From: Lachnospira multipara ATCC 19207
Lineage (GTDB): Bacteria > Bacillota > Clostridia > Lachnospirales > Lachnospiraceae
NCBI RefSeq assembly: GCF_000424105.1
Contig: NZ_AUJG01000003.1
Location: forward strand, 172,790 to 236,789
Direction: 5' to 3'
Length of the DNA stretch: 64,000 nucleotides
Shown here in pieces: positions 34,140 to 46,082 of this stretch; positions within the stretch are counted from its first letter, which is position 1; the number at the start of each line of letters is the position of its first letter. The notes under the pieces were generated by a model, which saw only the letters and a list, made by a program, of their open reading frames with translations, searched no databases and was not told the DNA's origin. Made by a program: the position numbers and the translations under genes.

Positions 34140-35295
34140 TAAGTCTAGACAAGGTCAGATCTAAATTAAGTGCCTGATTCATTGTATCATTTACAAGTCT
34201 CGCACCTTTATTTCCCTCTTTTTTAGAATTCTTAACCCCGCGAATCAAGAGATTCTTAGGTGTATGTTCCATATCAATAAACTCTAAAATCTGTGTGTCA
34301 TAACCATTGGCCTCAAGCATCTTAGCTCTTGAAGCATCTGTTATAATTGCTGCTAATCTCTCCTTTAAAATTCCATAATCCATAACTGGCTTTAGAATTT
34401 CATTATCAATTGTCTTATTAGCTTCATGCTGGCAGCAAGGTACCGACAAGATGACCTTAGCTCCCCACTTGACTGCATTTGCCAAGGCATAATCCGTTGC
34501 GGTATCGCAGGCGTGGAGGGTAACTACCATATCCACAGCATCCACATCCTTATATGAAGCAATATCTCCCACATAGAAATTTAGCTTATCATATCCATAA
34601 TCCTTAGCAAGGGCATTACAGTTATTAATTACATCCTCTTTTAAATCAAGTCCAATAACACGAATGTCATAGCCCTTTAAAACCTTAAGATAATAGTACA
34701 TGGCAAATGTTAAATAAGACTTACCACAACCAAAATCAATAATTGTCTGCTCTCTATCCTTAGATAGGGATGGTAAAATATCTTCAATAAACTCTAAGAA
34801 TCTATTAATCTGCTTAAACTTATCATATCTAGAATTAACAATCTTACCCTCCTTAGTCATAACCCCAAGGTCAACTAAGAATGGAACAAGGATTCCTTCT
34901 TCTAAAATGTATCTCTTTTTCTTATTGTGATTAAGGTCCCTCATAGCCTTCACTTCCTTAGCCTTCTTTAGCTTAATAGTGTAGTGCTGTTCCTGACCTT
35001 CCTTATATTTAGAAGCAAGAACAAGTCCTGTGGCATCAGTTAAGTTAAACTGAGCCTGACTAAATTCCTTTAAATATTCCTTAATTGCTTCTATTAGTTC
35101 TCCCTTTTCCAAGTTCTTATGAAAAGCCTGTCTTCCTACAAACTCCTCTGCCTGGAAAAGCAATTTATCATTAATCTTTACAGGTCTAATTTTAACCCTG
35201 TAAGCCTTCTTTTCATCTTTTTTTCGTCTAGCTGAAATTGTACAATCTATTAACTTCTCATTTAAATTCGATTCTAAAAATTCCTTTAATTCCAT
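34135..35295 (-). CDS. class I SAM-dependent methyltransferase
   Basis: Rossmann-fold methyltransferase of 386 residues, similar to the GSTCD/Methyltransf_32 group, probably acting on RNA. An N-terminal region of about 170 residues contains LNHNKKKRYIL. The SAM-binding motif I is TIIDFGCGKSYLTFAMYYYL near residue 186, motif II is IRVIGLDLKED, and TLHACDTATDYALANA with SVPCCQHE follows. The substrate is unknown. It is upstream of the 843-residue protein gene, with the multi-hairpin element between them. Confidence 0.85.
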   Translation of the reverse strand: MELKEFLESNLNEKLIDCTISARRKKDEKKAYRVKIRPVKINDKLLFQAEEFVGRQAFHKNLEKGELIEAIKEYLKEFSQAQFNLTDATGLVLASKYKEGQEQHYTIKLKKAKEVKAMRDLNHNKKKRYILEEGILVPFLVDLGVMTKEGKIVNSRYDKFKQINRFLEFIEDILPSLSKDREQTIIDFGCGKSYLTFAMYYYLKVLKGYDIRVIGLDLKEDVINNCNALAKDYGYDKLNFYVGDIASYKDVDAVDMVVTLHACDTATDYALANAVKWGAKVILSVPCCQHEANKTIDNEILKPVMDYGILKERLAAIITDASRAKMLEANGYDTQILEFIDMEHTPKNLLIRGVKNSKKEGNKGARLVNDTMNQALNLDLTLSRLI

Positions 35296-35390
35296 ACTTA
35301 ATCCAATCTTATCTCTTATATTCCTATTTAATTACAAAAAACTATCTTCTAAATTATACCTTTATTTTCCCCTCTTGTTAAGTAAAAAAA

Positions 35391-35411
35391 GGGGCGCAAT
35401 TTCTGCGCCCC
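35391..35411 (-). terminator. terminator of the ATP synthase operon
   Basis: GGGGCGCA and TGCGCCCC form a perfect 8-bp stem. Seven T follow on the minus strand, 10 bp after the atpC stop. Confidence 0.9.
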
Positions 35412-35420
35412 AAAATTTTT

Positions 35421-35822
35421 TTATTTAGCTGCTCCAAGTCTTGCAAGTGATCTCTTTAATGCCATCTCTGCTCTAGCTACATCAAGGTTAGGATCCTTAG
35501 CCGAAAGACGTCTCTCAGCTCTAACTCTAGCCTCATTAGCTCTATTAACATCGATTTCATCCGGCCACTCTGCAACCTCTGCAAGGATTGTCACCTTATC
35601 CTTAAGAATTTCGATGATACCACCATGAATAGCAGCTTTTTCAACTTCATTACCATGATGAATCTTAAGTACACATGGTACAACTACTGATGTAAGAGGA
35701 ATATGCTGTGGAAAAACACCAATCTCTCCCTCTGAAGTAGCAAGTTCAACCATAGTAACAGAATCGTCTTCATAAAAAACTCTATCTGGTGTATTAACCA
35801 GAAGCTTCATAGTCTCTGCCAT
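35421..35822 (-). CDS. atpC: ATP synthase epsilon subunit
   Basis: Central-stalk subunit of F1 that links rotation to catalysis and can inhibit ATP hydrolysis. It has 133 residues. The N-terminal beta-sandwich has MVELATSEGEIGVFPQH, and the C-terminal helical hairpin has RANEARVRAERRL. AAGGAGGATTACC precedes the ATG. It is the last gene of the atp operon, followed by a strong terminator. Confidence 0.96.
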   Translation of the reverse strand: MAETMKLLVNTPDRVFYEDDSVTMVELATSEGEIGVFPQHIPLTSVVVPCVLKIHHGNEVEKAAIHGGIIEILKDKVTILAEVAEWPDEIDVNRANEARVRAERRLSAKDPNLDVARAEMALKRSLARLGAAK

Positions 35823-35879
35823 GGTAATCCTCCTTTACATGCAAAAGCATCTCAAATATACAATCTAGTCAAGCAAATT

Positions 35880-37283
<1,404 letters not shown>

Positions 37284-37345
37284 TTATTAGTTAAATAAAA
37301 GATTTATTTTAAATCTAACAGTATAACTTAATTAAGCACTCTTAA

Positions 37346-38212
37346 TTAGCCAGTAGCATTTGCACCACCGATAATCTCTGTAATCTCCTGAGTAATAGCG
37401 CCCTGACGAGCTCTGTTGTACTGAAGAGATAACTTGGAAATTAGATCCTCAGCGTTACTTGTAGCATTATCCATAGCCTGCATACGAGCACCATTTTCAC
37501 TGGCAACAGATTCAATTAAGGCACCATAGATAAGTGAGCATACATACTTTGGTATGATCATATCAAGTGCTTCATCTTCCTCTGGCTCGTAGCTCATTGG
37601 AGTTGTATCTACCTTCTTATCGCCTTCCTCAGACTTTAAGTCCTCAGTTGATACTGGTAATAACTTAATAAGCTTTGGAATATGCACTACTGTGTTCTTA
37701 AATGATGTATAGGCAAGATAAATCTCACCGATTTCACCTGCAGCAAATCTTTCAAGTAATTCGTCGCAGATTTCCTTCGCATCAGTGTAGAGAGGTTCAT
37801 TAATTACATCAGAACAATCCTTTGCAATGTTGTAACCTTTTCTCTTAAGGAAATCTCTTCCCTTAGTACCGATAGCAATAATATCTACATCATCCTTGTT
37901 AAAACCACTATTGATTATGAGTTTATCAATGTTCGAGTTATAACCACCCGCTAATCCTCTGTTACCTGTTATTGTAATAACTGCCTTCTTAGTAGATTCG
38001 CCAGCCACTAAATATCTATGATTGATATTTCCTGACTTAGCTAAAATGTTACTAACAGTTTCATACATAAGATCTGAGTATGGCTTTGTTGATTCAGCCT
38101 TACCCTTAGCTCTCTGTAACTTAACAGTGGAAACGAGCTTCATGGCTTTGGTAATCTGACCAGTGCTTTGTATACTGTCTCTACGTCTTTTTATGTCTCT
38201 CATTGAGGCCAT
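37346..38212 (-). CDS. atpG: ATP synthase gamma subunit
   Basis: Rotating shaft of F1, 288 residues. The conserved N-terminal helix reads DIKRRRDSIQSTGQITKAMK, GNRGLAGGYN follows, and the C-terminal helix has ENGARMQAMDNATSNAEDLI. An acidic insert near residues 190-215 (DLKSEEGDKK, EPEEDEA) is somewhat longer than usual. It lies between atpA and atpD. Confidence 0.97.
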   Translation of the reverse strand: MASMRDIKRRRDSIQSTGQITKAMKLVSTVKLQRAKGKAESTKPYSDLMYETVSNILAKSGNINHRYLVAGESTKKAVITITGNRGLAGGYNSNIDKLIINSGFNKDDVDIIAIGTKGRDFLKRKGYNIAKDCSDVINEPLYTDAKEICDELLERFAAGEIGEIYLAYTSFKNTVVHIPKLIKLLPVSTEDLKSEEGDKKVDTTPMSYEPEEDEALDMIIPKYVCSLIYGALIESVASENGARMQAMDNATSNAEDLISKLSLQYNRARQGAITQEITEIIGGANATG

Positions 38213-38267
38213 AAAATTTACCTCCGTTTCCTAAAAGCTAGTAAATGTAGCGACTACATTTTACTAA

Positions 38268-39776
<1,509 letters not shown>

Positions 39777-39808
39777 TTAGAAACCCTTTCTTAAAGTTTA
39801 TTTTAAAA

Positions 39809-40357
39809 CTAAGCTAACTGAATACCACTAAGTTCATTAGCCATATTGGCGAGTTTAGTTTTTATGCTACTATCTACAACTCTATCCTTAATTCTAATAA
39901 TCATACCAGCAATAAGACTTTCATCAATTGCATAGTTAATCTTGAATTCTTTATAGTCTGTTGTAGCAAGAAGCTTAGCTTCTACCGCCTTCTTCTGAGC
40001 ATCTGTAAGCTCGCTAGCAGTAGTTACATAAGCAATGCCGATCTTCTTATATTCAAGTACCTTTTCAACAAAGTACTCCAATGTATCAACAATGTTTCCT
40101 TGTCTGTCCTTAGAAACCATGAGAGTTAATAAACCTGTCATGTCCTTTGAGACAAATTTTTCAAAAACATTCTTAATAACTGTTTCTTTCTCTTCTTTTT
40201 CAACCTTTGGGTGTGCGAGAAGCTTTTCTAAATCTGGATTAGCCTTAAAGCTATCGATTACAGCTACTGCCTCCTCGTATAAACTATCCATACTAGATTC
40301 AGAAACAGCTAATTCAAACAAAGCATCACCGTAGGTTGTTTCTACTAGCTTAGCCAT
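39809..40357 (-). CDS. atpH: ATP synthase delta subunit
   Basis: Peripheral-stalk subunit joining F1 to the b subunits. It has 182 residues, mainly helical. The N-terminus has YGDALFELA, and the C-terminal DESLIAGMIIRIKDRVVDSS matches the conserved PxLIGG-type region. It overlaps the end of atpF by 13 bp, implying coupled translation. Confidence 0.95.
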   Translation of the reverse strand: MAKLVETTYGDALFELAVSESSMDSLYEEAVAVIDSFKANPDLEKLLAHPKVEKEEKETVIKNVFEKFVSKDMTGLLTLMVSKDRQGNIVDTLEYFVEKVLEYKKIGIAYVTTASELTDAQKKAVEAKLLATTDYKEFKINYAIDESLIAGMIIRIKDRVVDSSIKTKLANMANELSGIQLA

Positions 40358-40893
40358 GTTTTATCACCCATTTCGTTTAAAGTCTCTTCAATAAGAGCAT
40401 TACTGTCGCTTTCATTAATTGACTTAGAAACTAACTTAGAAGCCATTGCTGCAGCAACAACAACGATCTGCTGCTTAACTTCATCAGCAACTTTCTGCTT
40501 TTCAAGCTCTGCTTCTTTATTAGCCTGCGCAATAATTCTAGCTGCTTCTTCTTTACCCTCGTCAATAAGTCTCTGCTTATTATGCTCGCCAGTCTTTCTA
40601 GCATCACTTAAAATGCTTTCTGCTTCTTTACTAGCAGCCTTAAGCTTAGCCTCGTATTCCTGCTTCATAGCAAGGGCATCTTCTTTATCCTTAGCAGCAC
40701 CTTCAATATCACTTGTAATCTTATCCTGACGCTTCTTTAACATGTTACGTACTGGATTAAAAAGGATATATGAAAGTAATATAAATAGGATGAAGACATT
40801 AATTAATGTTATTGCAGCATCAAAAAGGAGCTGTGCATCCAAGCCAAATAATCGTCCTTCAAGGACAATTGCTGTATTTCCTAACAAATTCAC
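40345..40893 (-). CDS. atpF: ATP synthase b subunit
   Basis: Membrane-anchored peripheral stalk of F0, 182 residues. One N-terminal membrane helix (about 27-46, ITLINVFILFILLSYILF) is followed by a long charged coiled coil rich in Lys, Glu and Ala, as expected. It lies between atpE and atpH. Confidence 0.95.
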   Translation of the reverse strand: MNLLGNTAIVLEGRLFGLDAQLLFDAAITLINVFILFILLSYILFNPVRNMLKKRQDKITSDIEGAAKDKEDALAMKQEYEAKLKAASKEAESILSDARKTGEHNKQRLIDEGKEEAARIIAQANKEAELEKQKVADEVKQQIVVVAAAMASKLVSKSINESDSNALIEETLNEMGDKTWLS

Positions 40894-40937
40894 TTGTTGG
40901 CCTCCTTTCTATTATCTTACTTCGATATGTCTTAATC

Positions 40938-41225
<288 letters not shown>

Positions 41226-41238
41226 TTAGGTTTTTGCC

Positions 41239-41961
41239 TTAATCGGCAATCTTGTCGTTAACATAAACCATAGTTAACATACTAAATACATACGCCTGAA
41301 TGCATCCTGAGAAGATATCAAAATATGCATGGAGTATTGATGGGTAAGCTACTGTGAATGGACCAAGTAAATCATAGATTAAGCCCATAAGTACTGTACC
41401 CGACATTACGTTACCAAATAGACGTAATGATAATGACAACGGAACTGCAAATTCACCAATTAAATTGATTGGGAATAAGAACCAAATTGGCTGGAACAAT
41501 GCGCCAAAATGTCCTAACTTATTCTTCTTAATACCATTGAACTGTACTAAGACGAAAGTTATAAGACCAAGGCATAATGTTACGCCGTAGTCCGCTGTAG
41601 GCGGTCTCAGACCGAAAATTCCCGAAATATTTGATATGATAATAAAGATAAATAACGCAGAAATGTAATTCTTGAATCTGTAAGCATTGCTGCCCATGAT
41701 TCCATCAACCATTCCGCCTAACATATCTACTATCATTTCGACAATATTCTGGAATGTTCCCGGTGTGTCCGTGGCATTAACTTTGTTGATCTTCACTCTA
41801 GCAATAATTGCCATAATGATGATGAAGACTGACACAATCAACATAGCTACGTGAGTTGAATCAATACCTAGTTCTACACCGCCTAGCTTAAAAGTGTAAA
41901 ACGTTTGGATCATAAAGCTTGAATCACCAGCTACTGATGTGTTTAAACTTAAAGCGCCCAC
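41239..41961 (-). CDS. atpB: ATP synthase a subunit
   Basis: Membrane stator of F0 that carries the ion half-channels, about 240 residues with five to six helices. The essential Arg is in LSLSLRLFGNVMSG, and LIGEFAVPLSLS precedes it. The preferred start is the GTG at 41959-41961 after AAGGAAGGTGAGAAG. The ATG at 42012 would overlap the upstream gene by 32 bp, and its first residues (MSRLLINYYL) look like read-through. Confidence 0.93.
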   Translation of the reverse strand: MGALSLNTSVAGDSSFMIQTFYTFKLGGVELGIDSTHVAMLIVSVFIIIMAIIARVKINKVNATDTPGTFQNIVEMIVDMLGGMVDGIMGSNAYRFKNYISALFIFIIISNISGIFGLRPPTADYGVTLCLGLITFVLVQFNGIKKNKLGHFGALFQPIWFLFPINLIGEFAVPLSLSLRLFGNVMSGTVLMGLIYDLLGPFTVAYPSILHAYFDIFSGCIQAYVFSMLTMVYVNDKIAD

Positions 41962-41980
41962 CTTCTCACCTTCCTTTTCT

Positions 41981-42367
41981 TTAAGATAGTAATTTATGAG
42001 TAAACGGCTCAATATAAGCCGCTACTTTCATTGAAAACATGCCAATAATGGCACAAACTGGGTTACCTGCGTGTAATAAAAAGAGTAGCAAAAAAACAGC
42101 TATCATTACCAGTAACCTAATAAGATAACCCAAGATATAAGATTTAGAGCCTTGTTCGTTGCCGTAAACTACTTTACGGATTACAAAACTCATATGAATG
42201 GATGAAAAAATAGCATAGAACACGCCAAAAGAAAGCCCAGAAACACAATATCCTTTGTTATCTGGAACTGCTATTAAGATGATGATTGCACCGATTACAA
42301 AATATAATCCTTCTACCAAAATCATTCCTGGTAGGCTTTCATTAACTTGCTTGATTCTTTCTAGCAT
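41981..42367 (-). CDS. atpI: ATP synthase subunit I (AtpI family)
   Basis: Small membrane protein of 128 residues with four hydrophobic helices at about 15-35, 42-62, 78-98 and 101-120. This fits the ATP synthase I family, thought to help c-ring assembly or Na+/Mg2+ handling. Its place between atpZ and atpB supports the call. Sequence conservation in this family is low. Confidence 0.8.
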   Translation of the reverse strand: MLERIKQVNESLPGMILVEGLYFVIGAIIILIAVPDNKGYCVSGLSFGVFYAIFSSIHMSFVIRKVVYGNEQGSKSYILGYLIRLLVMIAVFLLLFLLHAGNPVCAIIGMFSMKVAAYIEPFTHKLLS

Positions 42368-42391
42368 CTATCTACCATCCTTACAATTTGT

Positions 42392-42694
42392 TTATTCGTC
42401 ACGTTCATTCTTGTGTTCACGGTTGTAATTATCCAACTTCTCCTGAATAAGCGCTTCTTCATCTCTTTTCCGCTTAGCTTCTTCTTGCACTATCGTTGCT
42501 TTAACGAGAGCATAAGCGTTCCTTCCTCCTGCCGCTATACCTAGTATCGTTAATACTAGGGAAAAGAGATTCGTGTTAAATTTTCCATCTAGCCAAACAC
42601 CCAGCGCGACGCACACGAAAAGTGGCACCATCACACAAATACTTATCTGGGATACTAGCACTATATTTCTTAATGCCTTACCTTTGTTCTCCAT
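42392..42694 (-). CDS. atpZ: AtpZ/AtpI-family protein
   Basis: First gene of the atp operon, 100 residues. Two membrane helices (about 10-30 and 41-62) are followed by a charged tail, NREHKNERDE. LDGKFNTNLFSLVLTILGI resembles AtpZ proteins. In Bacillus AtpZ and AtpI together form a divalent cation channel; that role is assumed here by family. The promoter is at 42725-42753. Confidence 0.8.
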   Translation of the reverse strand: MENKGKALRNIVLVSQISICVMVPLFVCVALGVWLDGKFNTNLFSLVLTILGIAAGGRNAYALVKATIVQEEAKRKRDEEALIQEKLDNYNREHKNERDE

Positions 42695-42724
42695 ACCGTA
42701 TATCCCTTCAAAACAGATACCAAT

Positions 42725-42753
42725 ATTTTACCATTTAATCAAGAAAATGTCTA
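42725..42753 (-). promoter_or_regulatory. promoter of the ATP synthase operon
   Basis: Minus-strand TAGACA (42748-42753), a 17-bp spacer and TAAAAT (42725-42730) with an extended -10 TGG. Confidence 0.7.
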
Positions 42754-42794
42754 CATTTTGTTAATTTTGTATCAAATTTAATTCAATTATTCAT

Positions 42795-42823
42795 TTGAAT
42801 TTTGCATACATTATTGTTATAAT
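42795..42823 (+). promoter_or_regulatory. promoter of the DUF402 gene
   Basis: TTGAAT (42795-42800), a 17-bp spacer and TATAAT (42818-42823). It rules out an in-frame ATG at about 42795 as the start of that gene. Confidence 0.65.
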
Positions 42824-42869
42824 TTGTTTAATATATAATTTATATCACATACATGGGGAGGTGATTAAA

Positions 42870-43358
42870 TTGGCAACACTTTATAGAAAAAGACTTGTTC
42901 CTATGGAATGCGTAGAGCTTAAAGATGATGTTATTGTTTACCAGGATGCAGATAGAATCGTAACCGTATGGAATACGCTTAAGCCCAAGAAAGAATTCTC
43001 ACATGGTATATCTTATTATGTGATGAACGAAGGCATTAAGGTCAGTAAGTTCTATAGAGATGATAATTCTCTTACCTATATATATGTGGATATAATCGAC
43101 ACAGAATATAATAAAGAAGAAGATAAGTTCATTTTTACTGATTTAATCGCAGATGTTATTGTTAATGAAGACGGTAATTATCGCGTAGTTGATTTAGACG
43201 AATTAGCAGATGCTTTCAAAAGCGACATAATTTCTAAGGACTATTTAGTAGCATCCCTGAATAGACTAAACAATCTACTGCTTTCAATATATAGCGGCAG
43301 CTTTAAGGAATATGTAAAATTTATTGAGCGCTTCGAGGCTAACATAAAAGTAATTTAA
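42870..43358 (+). CDS. DUF402 family protein
   Basis: Protein of about 162 residues in the DUF402 family, some members of which hydrolyse nucleoside di- or triphosphates. IVTVWNTLKPKKEFSHGISYY, then YVDIIDTEYNK and VVDLDELADAFKSDIIS, fit the family core with acidic metal-binding positions. The likely start is a TTG at 42870 after GGGGAGGTGATTAAA. An upstream ATG would lie inside the promoter. It is transcribed away from the atp operon. Confidence 0.8.
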   Translation: MATLYRKRLVPMECVELKDDVIVYQDADRIVTVWNTLKPKKEFSHGISYYVMNEGIKVSKFYRDDNSLTYIYVDIIDTEYNKEEDKFIFTDLIADVIVNEDGNYRVVDLDELADAFKSDIISKDYLVASLNRLNNLLLSIYSGSFKEYVKFIERFEANIKVI

Positions 43359-43372
43359 AAACAAAGGCTTTA

Positions 43373-43406
43373 ATATCTCTAGAAATTCTAGGATACTAAA
43401 GCCTTT
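43373..43406. terminator. bidirectional terminator between the DUF402 gene and comEB
   Basis: AAAGGCTTTA (43373-43382) and TAAAGCCTTT (43397-43406) pair, with an inner TATC/GATA extension. T-rich flanks occur on both sides of this convergent pair. Confidence 0.75.
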
Positions 43407-43417
43407 TATTATTATGA

Positions 43418-43903
43418 TTATAATTTAAATGTAATCTCTCTCTGACTTTCGTGATACTTAACGATTTCAACACCTGCTGCCTTTAGCATTCTCTTTGATG
43501 CTATAACAGAAGCTGTATCTGCGTACTTGTCGCAGTCGTAAACCACTGTCTTTATGCCAGATTGAATAATTGCCTTTGCACATTCATTACACGGAAAAAG
43601 TGTAACATATATCTTAGAACCGTCTAAACTTCCACCGCGATAGTTAAGAATTGCATTTAACTCACTATGTGTTGTGTAAAGATACTTGTTCTCAAGAGGG
43701 TCGCCCTCTCTGCACCATGGAAATTCATCATCTGAACAACCAATTGGCAATCCGTTATATCCCATAGATAAAATCTTATTGTCCTGACTTACTATACAAG
43801 CTCCCACCTGAGTGTTAGGGTCCTTTGATCTAAAGGCCGATAGCTTAGCCACTCCCATAAAATATTCATCCCATGAAATATAGTCAGTTCTCTTCTGACT
43901 CAT
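43418..43903 (-). CDS. comEB: dCMP deaminase
   Basis: Zinc enzyme that deaminates dCMP to dUMP for thymidylate synthesis. The 161 residues are standard length. The zinc and catalytic motif THSELNAIL is near residue 77, and FPCNECAK is near residue 104. RSKDPNTQVGACIVS is also typical. AAAGGGAGGTGTAAC precedes the ATG. It follows rpiB closely and is probably in the same operon. Confidence 0.94.
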   Translation of the reverse strand: MSQKRTDYISWDEYFMGVAKLSAFRSKDPNTQVGACIVSQDNKILSMGYNGLPIGCSDDEFPWCREGDPLENKYLYTTHSELNAILNYRGGSLDGSKIYVTLFPCNECAKAIIQSGIKTVVYDCDKYADTASVIASKRMLKAAGVEIVKYHESQREITFKL

Positions 43904-43936
43904 ATAGTTACACCTCCCTTTATATAGTCTAAATTT

Positions 43937-44368
43937 CTAGTCTTCTAACATGCTTATTCTTCTAATGTGTCTTTCATCATTAGAGAACTTAGCTTCTAAA
44001 AATGTATCAGCGATTCTAAATGCTAATTCTGGTCCAAGTACTCTTGCACCCATACATAATACGTTAGCGTTGTTGTGCTCTCTTGTAGCCTGAGCAGAGA
44101 AGCAGTCGCTACATAATGCAGCTCTGATGCCCTTTACCTTGTTTGCTGCAATGCTCATACCAATACCTGTACCGCAAAGTAAGATACCAAGTTCAGCTTC
44201 TGAAGATAAAACTGATTCGCAAACCTGCTTTGCATAAACTGGATAATCACAAGAATCCTTTGTATAAGTACCCTTATCAATTACTTCGTAGCCCTTCTTT
44301 TCTAAATGTGCTACTAACTGTTCCTTTAATTCGATTGCGCCGTGATCGCATCCAATTGCTAATTTCAT
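43937..44368 (-). CDS. rpiB: ribose-5-phosphate isomerase B
   Basis: Interconverts ribose-5-phosphate and ribulose-5-phosphate in the pentose phosphate pathway. It has 143 residues. GCDHGAIELKE, the catalytic Cys region GILLCGTGIGMSIAANK and DERHIRRI match the RpiB/LacAB family. It lies 12 bp after the phosphatase gene and shares its operon, as in Bacillus. Confidence 0.95.
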   Translation of the reverse strand: MKLAIGCDHGAIELKEQLVAHLEKKGYEVIDKGTYTKDSCDYPVYAKQVCESVLSSEAELGILLCGTGIGMSIAANKVKGIRAALCSDCFSAQATREHNNANVLCMGARVLGPELAFRIADTFLEAKFSNDERHIRRISMLED

Positions 44369-44380
44369 ACCAAAACTCCT

Positions 44381-44962
44381 TTAATTGTTATTAATTTGTC
44401 CTTTACCTTGTCTTTTGTTGTTACCATTAATTACGGGCGTTTTTAATGTGTCATCTTTATTAGCATCATCTAAAGAAGAATCCTCTTCTACTGATTCTTC
44501 CTCATCTGAGTTGCTATCTTTATCAATTAAATCCTTAGCGATTATGTCTACAAGCTCATATATTTGCTCAAAACATAAATTGTACTCATCCATCCCCTTG
44601 CCGTAAGGATTTATAATTTCTTTGTCTGGAAAACCAGCATACTCCGATAATGTATAAACATTTATCGCTTCATCAAATGTATCATAGATCTTCTGCTTCA
44701 TGGCAGAATTCATTGTTAAAACTAAAGTATCATTTCCAAAATCCTTTGCATTAATCTCCTCTGAAGAATTATTAGGAATAATTACTTCGTGCTTAGCTGC
44801 TACTGCAACTGCCTTAGGATTATATGGTTCAGAAAATAAAACTACCATGCCTCGAGATTCAACCTTTAAGTCCGGCATTAAATTAGCCAAAATCGTTGCT
44901 GCCATGGGACTTCTACTGGTATTCTCTGAACAAACAAAAATTACTTTCTTGTATGCGCTCAA
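44381..44962 (-). CDS. low-molecular-weight protein phosphatase (YwlE-like)
   Basis: LMW-PTP fold, 193 residues. The P-loop is VCSENTSRSPMA with catalytic Cys11 and Arg17. Thr in the loop is the hallmark of YwlE-type arginine phosphatases. The usual general-acid Asp-Pro reads Asn-Pro here (EIINPYGKG), which could reduce activity. An acidic, Ser-rich tail of about 40 residues ends the protein and is longer than in the family. The start appears to be TTG after GGGGGTGG. It is 36 bp after sua5, matching the Bacillus ywlC-ywlE order. Confidence 0.85.
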   Translation of the reverse strand: MSAYKKVIFVCSENTSRSPMAATILANLMPDLKVESRGMVVLFSEPYNPKAVAVAAKHEVIIPNNSSEEINAKDFGNDTLVLTMNSAMKQKIYDTFDEAINVYTLSEYAGFPDKEIINPYGKGMDEYNLCFEQIYELVDIIAKDLIDKDSNSDEEESVEEDSSLDDANKDDTLKTPVINGNNKRQGKGQINNN

Positions 44963-44998
44963 AACTAGCCACCCCCAATTCTAACAAATCGTCATCCT

Positions 44999-46057
44999 CT
45001 AATCAACTTTAACAAGTTTATGTCCTGCTGCCTTAATTAATCTATTCATAATAGCCTGTCCTACATCCGCTGAATCAAAGCTTTCTGAATAAACTACCTC
45101 AATTCCATCTTTATCAAAATCTCTTAAAACCTTATATAGGTTCTTTGCAATACTTAGTTCGTCTTCTCTGCTGCCAAGAACATAGACATGTTCATGACCA
45201 TAACAAGACTTTGTCTCATCTGTTGCCATAACGGCTGTCTTTTTACCAAGCTCATCTGCCTTTTTTATTTCTTCATTAATATAGTCTACAACTTTTTTTG
45301 TATCGCCTTCAACTATAGTAATTTCTGCATTAGGTGCATAGTGCTTATATTTCATTCCAGGTGCCTTTGGCTTAACTCCAGGCTTAACCTCACCAACAAT
45401 TGCTGGGTCAATTCTAACCTCGCCAATTACTTCCTCGAAATCCTTCTTTGTAATATAACCTGGTCTAAGAATTGTAGGAATCTCTTCACTTAAATCAATA
45501 ATTGAAGATTCAAGTCCAATATCTACTGTGTCATCCTGAATTATCATATCAATTTTTCCAGATAAATCATTAATAACATGCTCAGCTCTTGTAGGACTTG
45601 GCTTTCCTGATGTATTAGCAGATGGTGCTGCTATATAAACTCCTGACTGAGCTATAAGTCTGTTGGCAACCTTGTGACTTGGCATTCTAATTGCCACTGT
45701 TTCAAGTCCACCAGTTGTTGCGCTTGGAACTATGTCCGATTTTTTCAAAATCATTGTCATTGGACCTGGCCAAAATTTCTTGGCAAGAGCTAGTGCCTTC
45801 TCTGGAACCTCAACTGATAACTTATAAAGTGCATCCAAATCAGCAATATGTACTATTAATGGGTTATCAGATGGTCGGCCCTTTGCTGCGTAAATCTTCT
45901 TTGATGCATTTGCATCAAGGGCATCTCCCCCTAAACCATAAACTGTCTCTGTTGGAAATGCTACTAAACCACCGTTATTTAGAATTTCCTTTGCCTCTTC
46001 GTATATTAAATTATCTTTCTTCTCATCTCCAGAAACCACTCTTATCCTTGTTTCCAT
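44999..46057 (-). CDS. sua5: threonylcarbamoyl-AMP synthase (Sua5/YwlC)
   Basis: Makes threonylcarbamoyl-AMP, the donor for t6A in tRNAs that read ANN codons. It has 352 residues. The YrdC domain (about 1-205) has GLVAFPTETVYGLGGDA, KGRPSDNPLIVHI and SAPSANTSGKPSPT. The linker has PGMKYKHYAP, and the C-terminal Sua5 domain follows. AGGAGACGTC precedes the ATG. It is the first gene of the sua5-phosphatase-rpiB-comEB cluster. Confidence 0.96.
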   Translation of the reverse strand: METRIRVVSGDEKKDNLIYEEAKEILNNGGLVAFPTETVYGLGGDALDANASKKIYAAKGRPSDNPLIVHIADLDALYKLSVEVPEKALALAKKFWPGPMTMILKKSDIVPSATTGGLETVAIRMPSHKVANRLIAQSGVYIAAPSANTSGKPSPTRAEHVINDLSGKIDMIIQDDTVDIGLESSIIDLSEEIPTILRPGYITKKDFEEVIGEVRIDPAIVGEVKPGVKPKAPGMKYKHYAPNAEITIVEGDTKKVVDYINEEIKKADELGKKTAVMATDETKSCYGHEHVYVLGSREDELSIAKNLYKVLRDFDKDGIEVVYSESFDSADVGQAIMNRLIKAAGHKLVKVD

Positions 46058-46082
46058 GACGTCTCCTTACTTTTATCTATAT

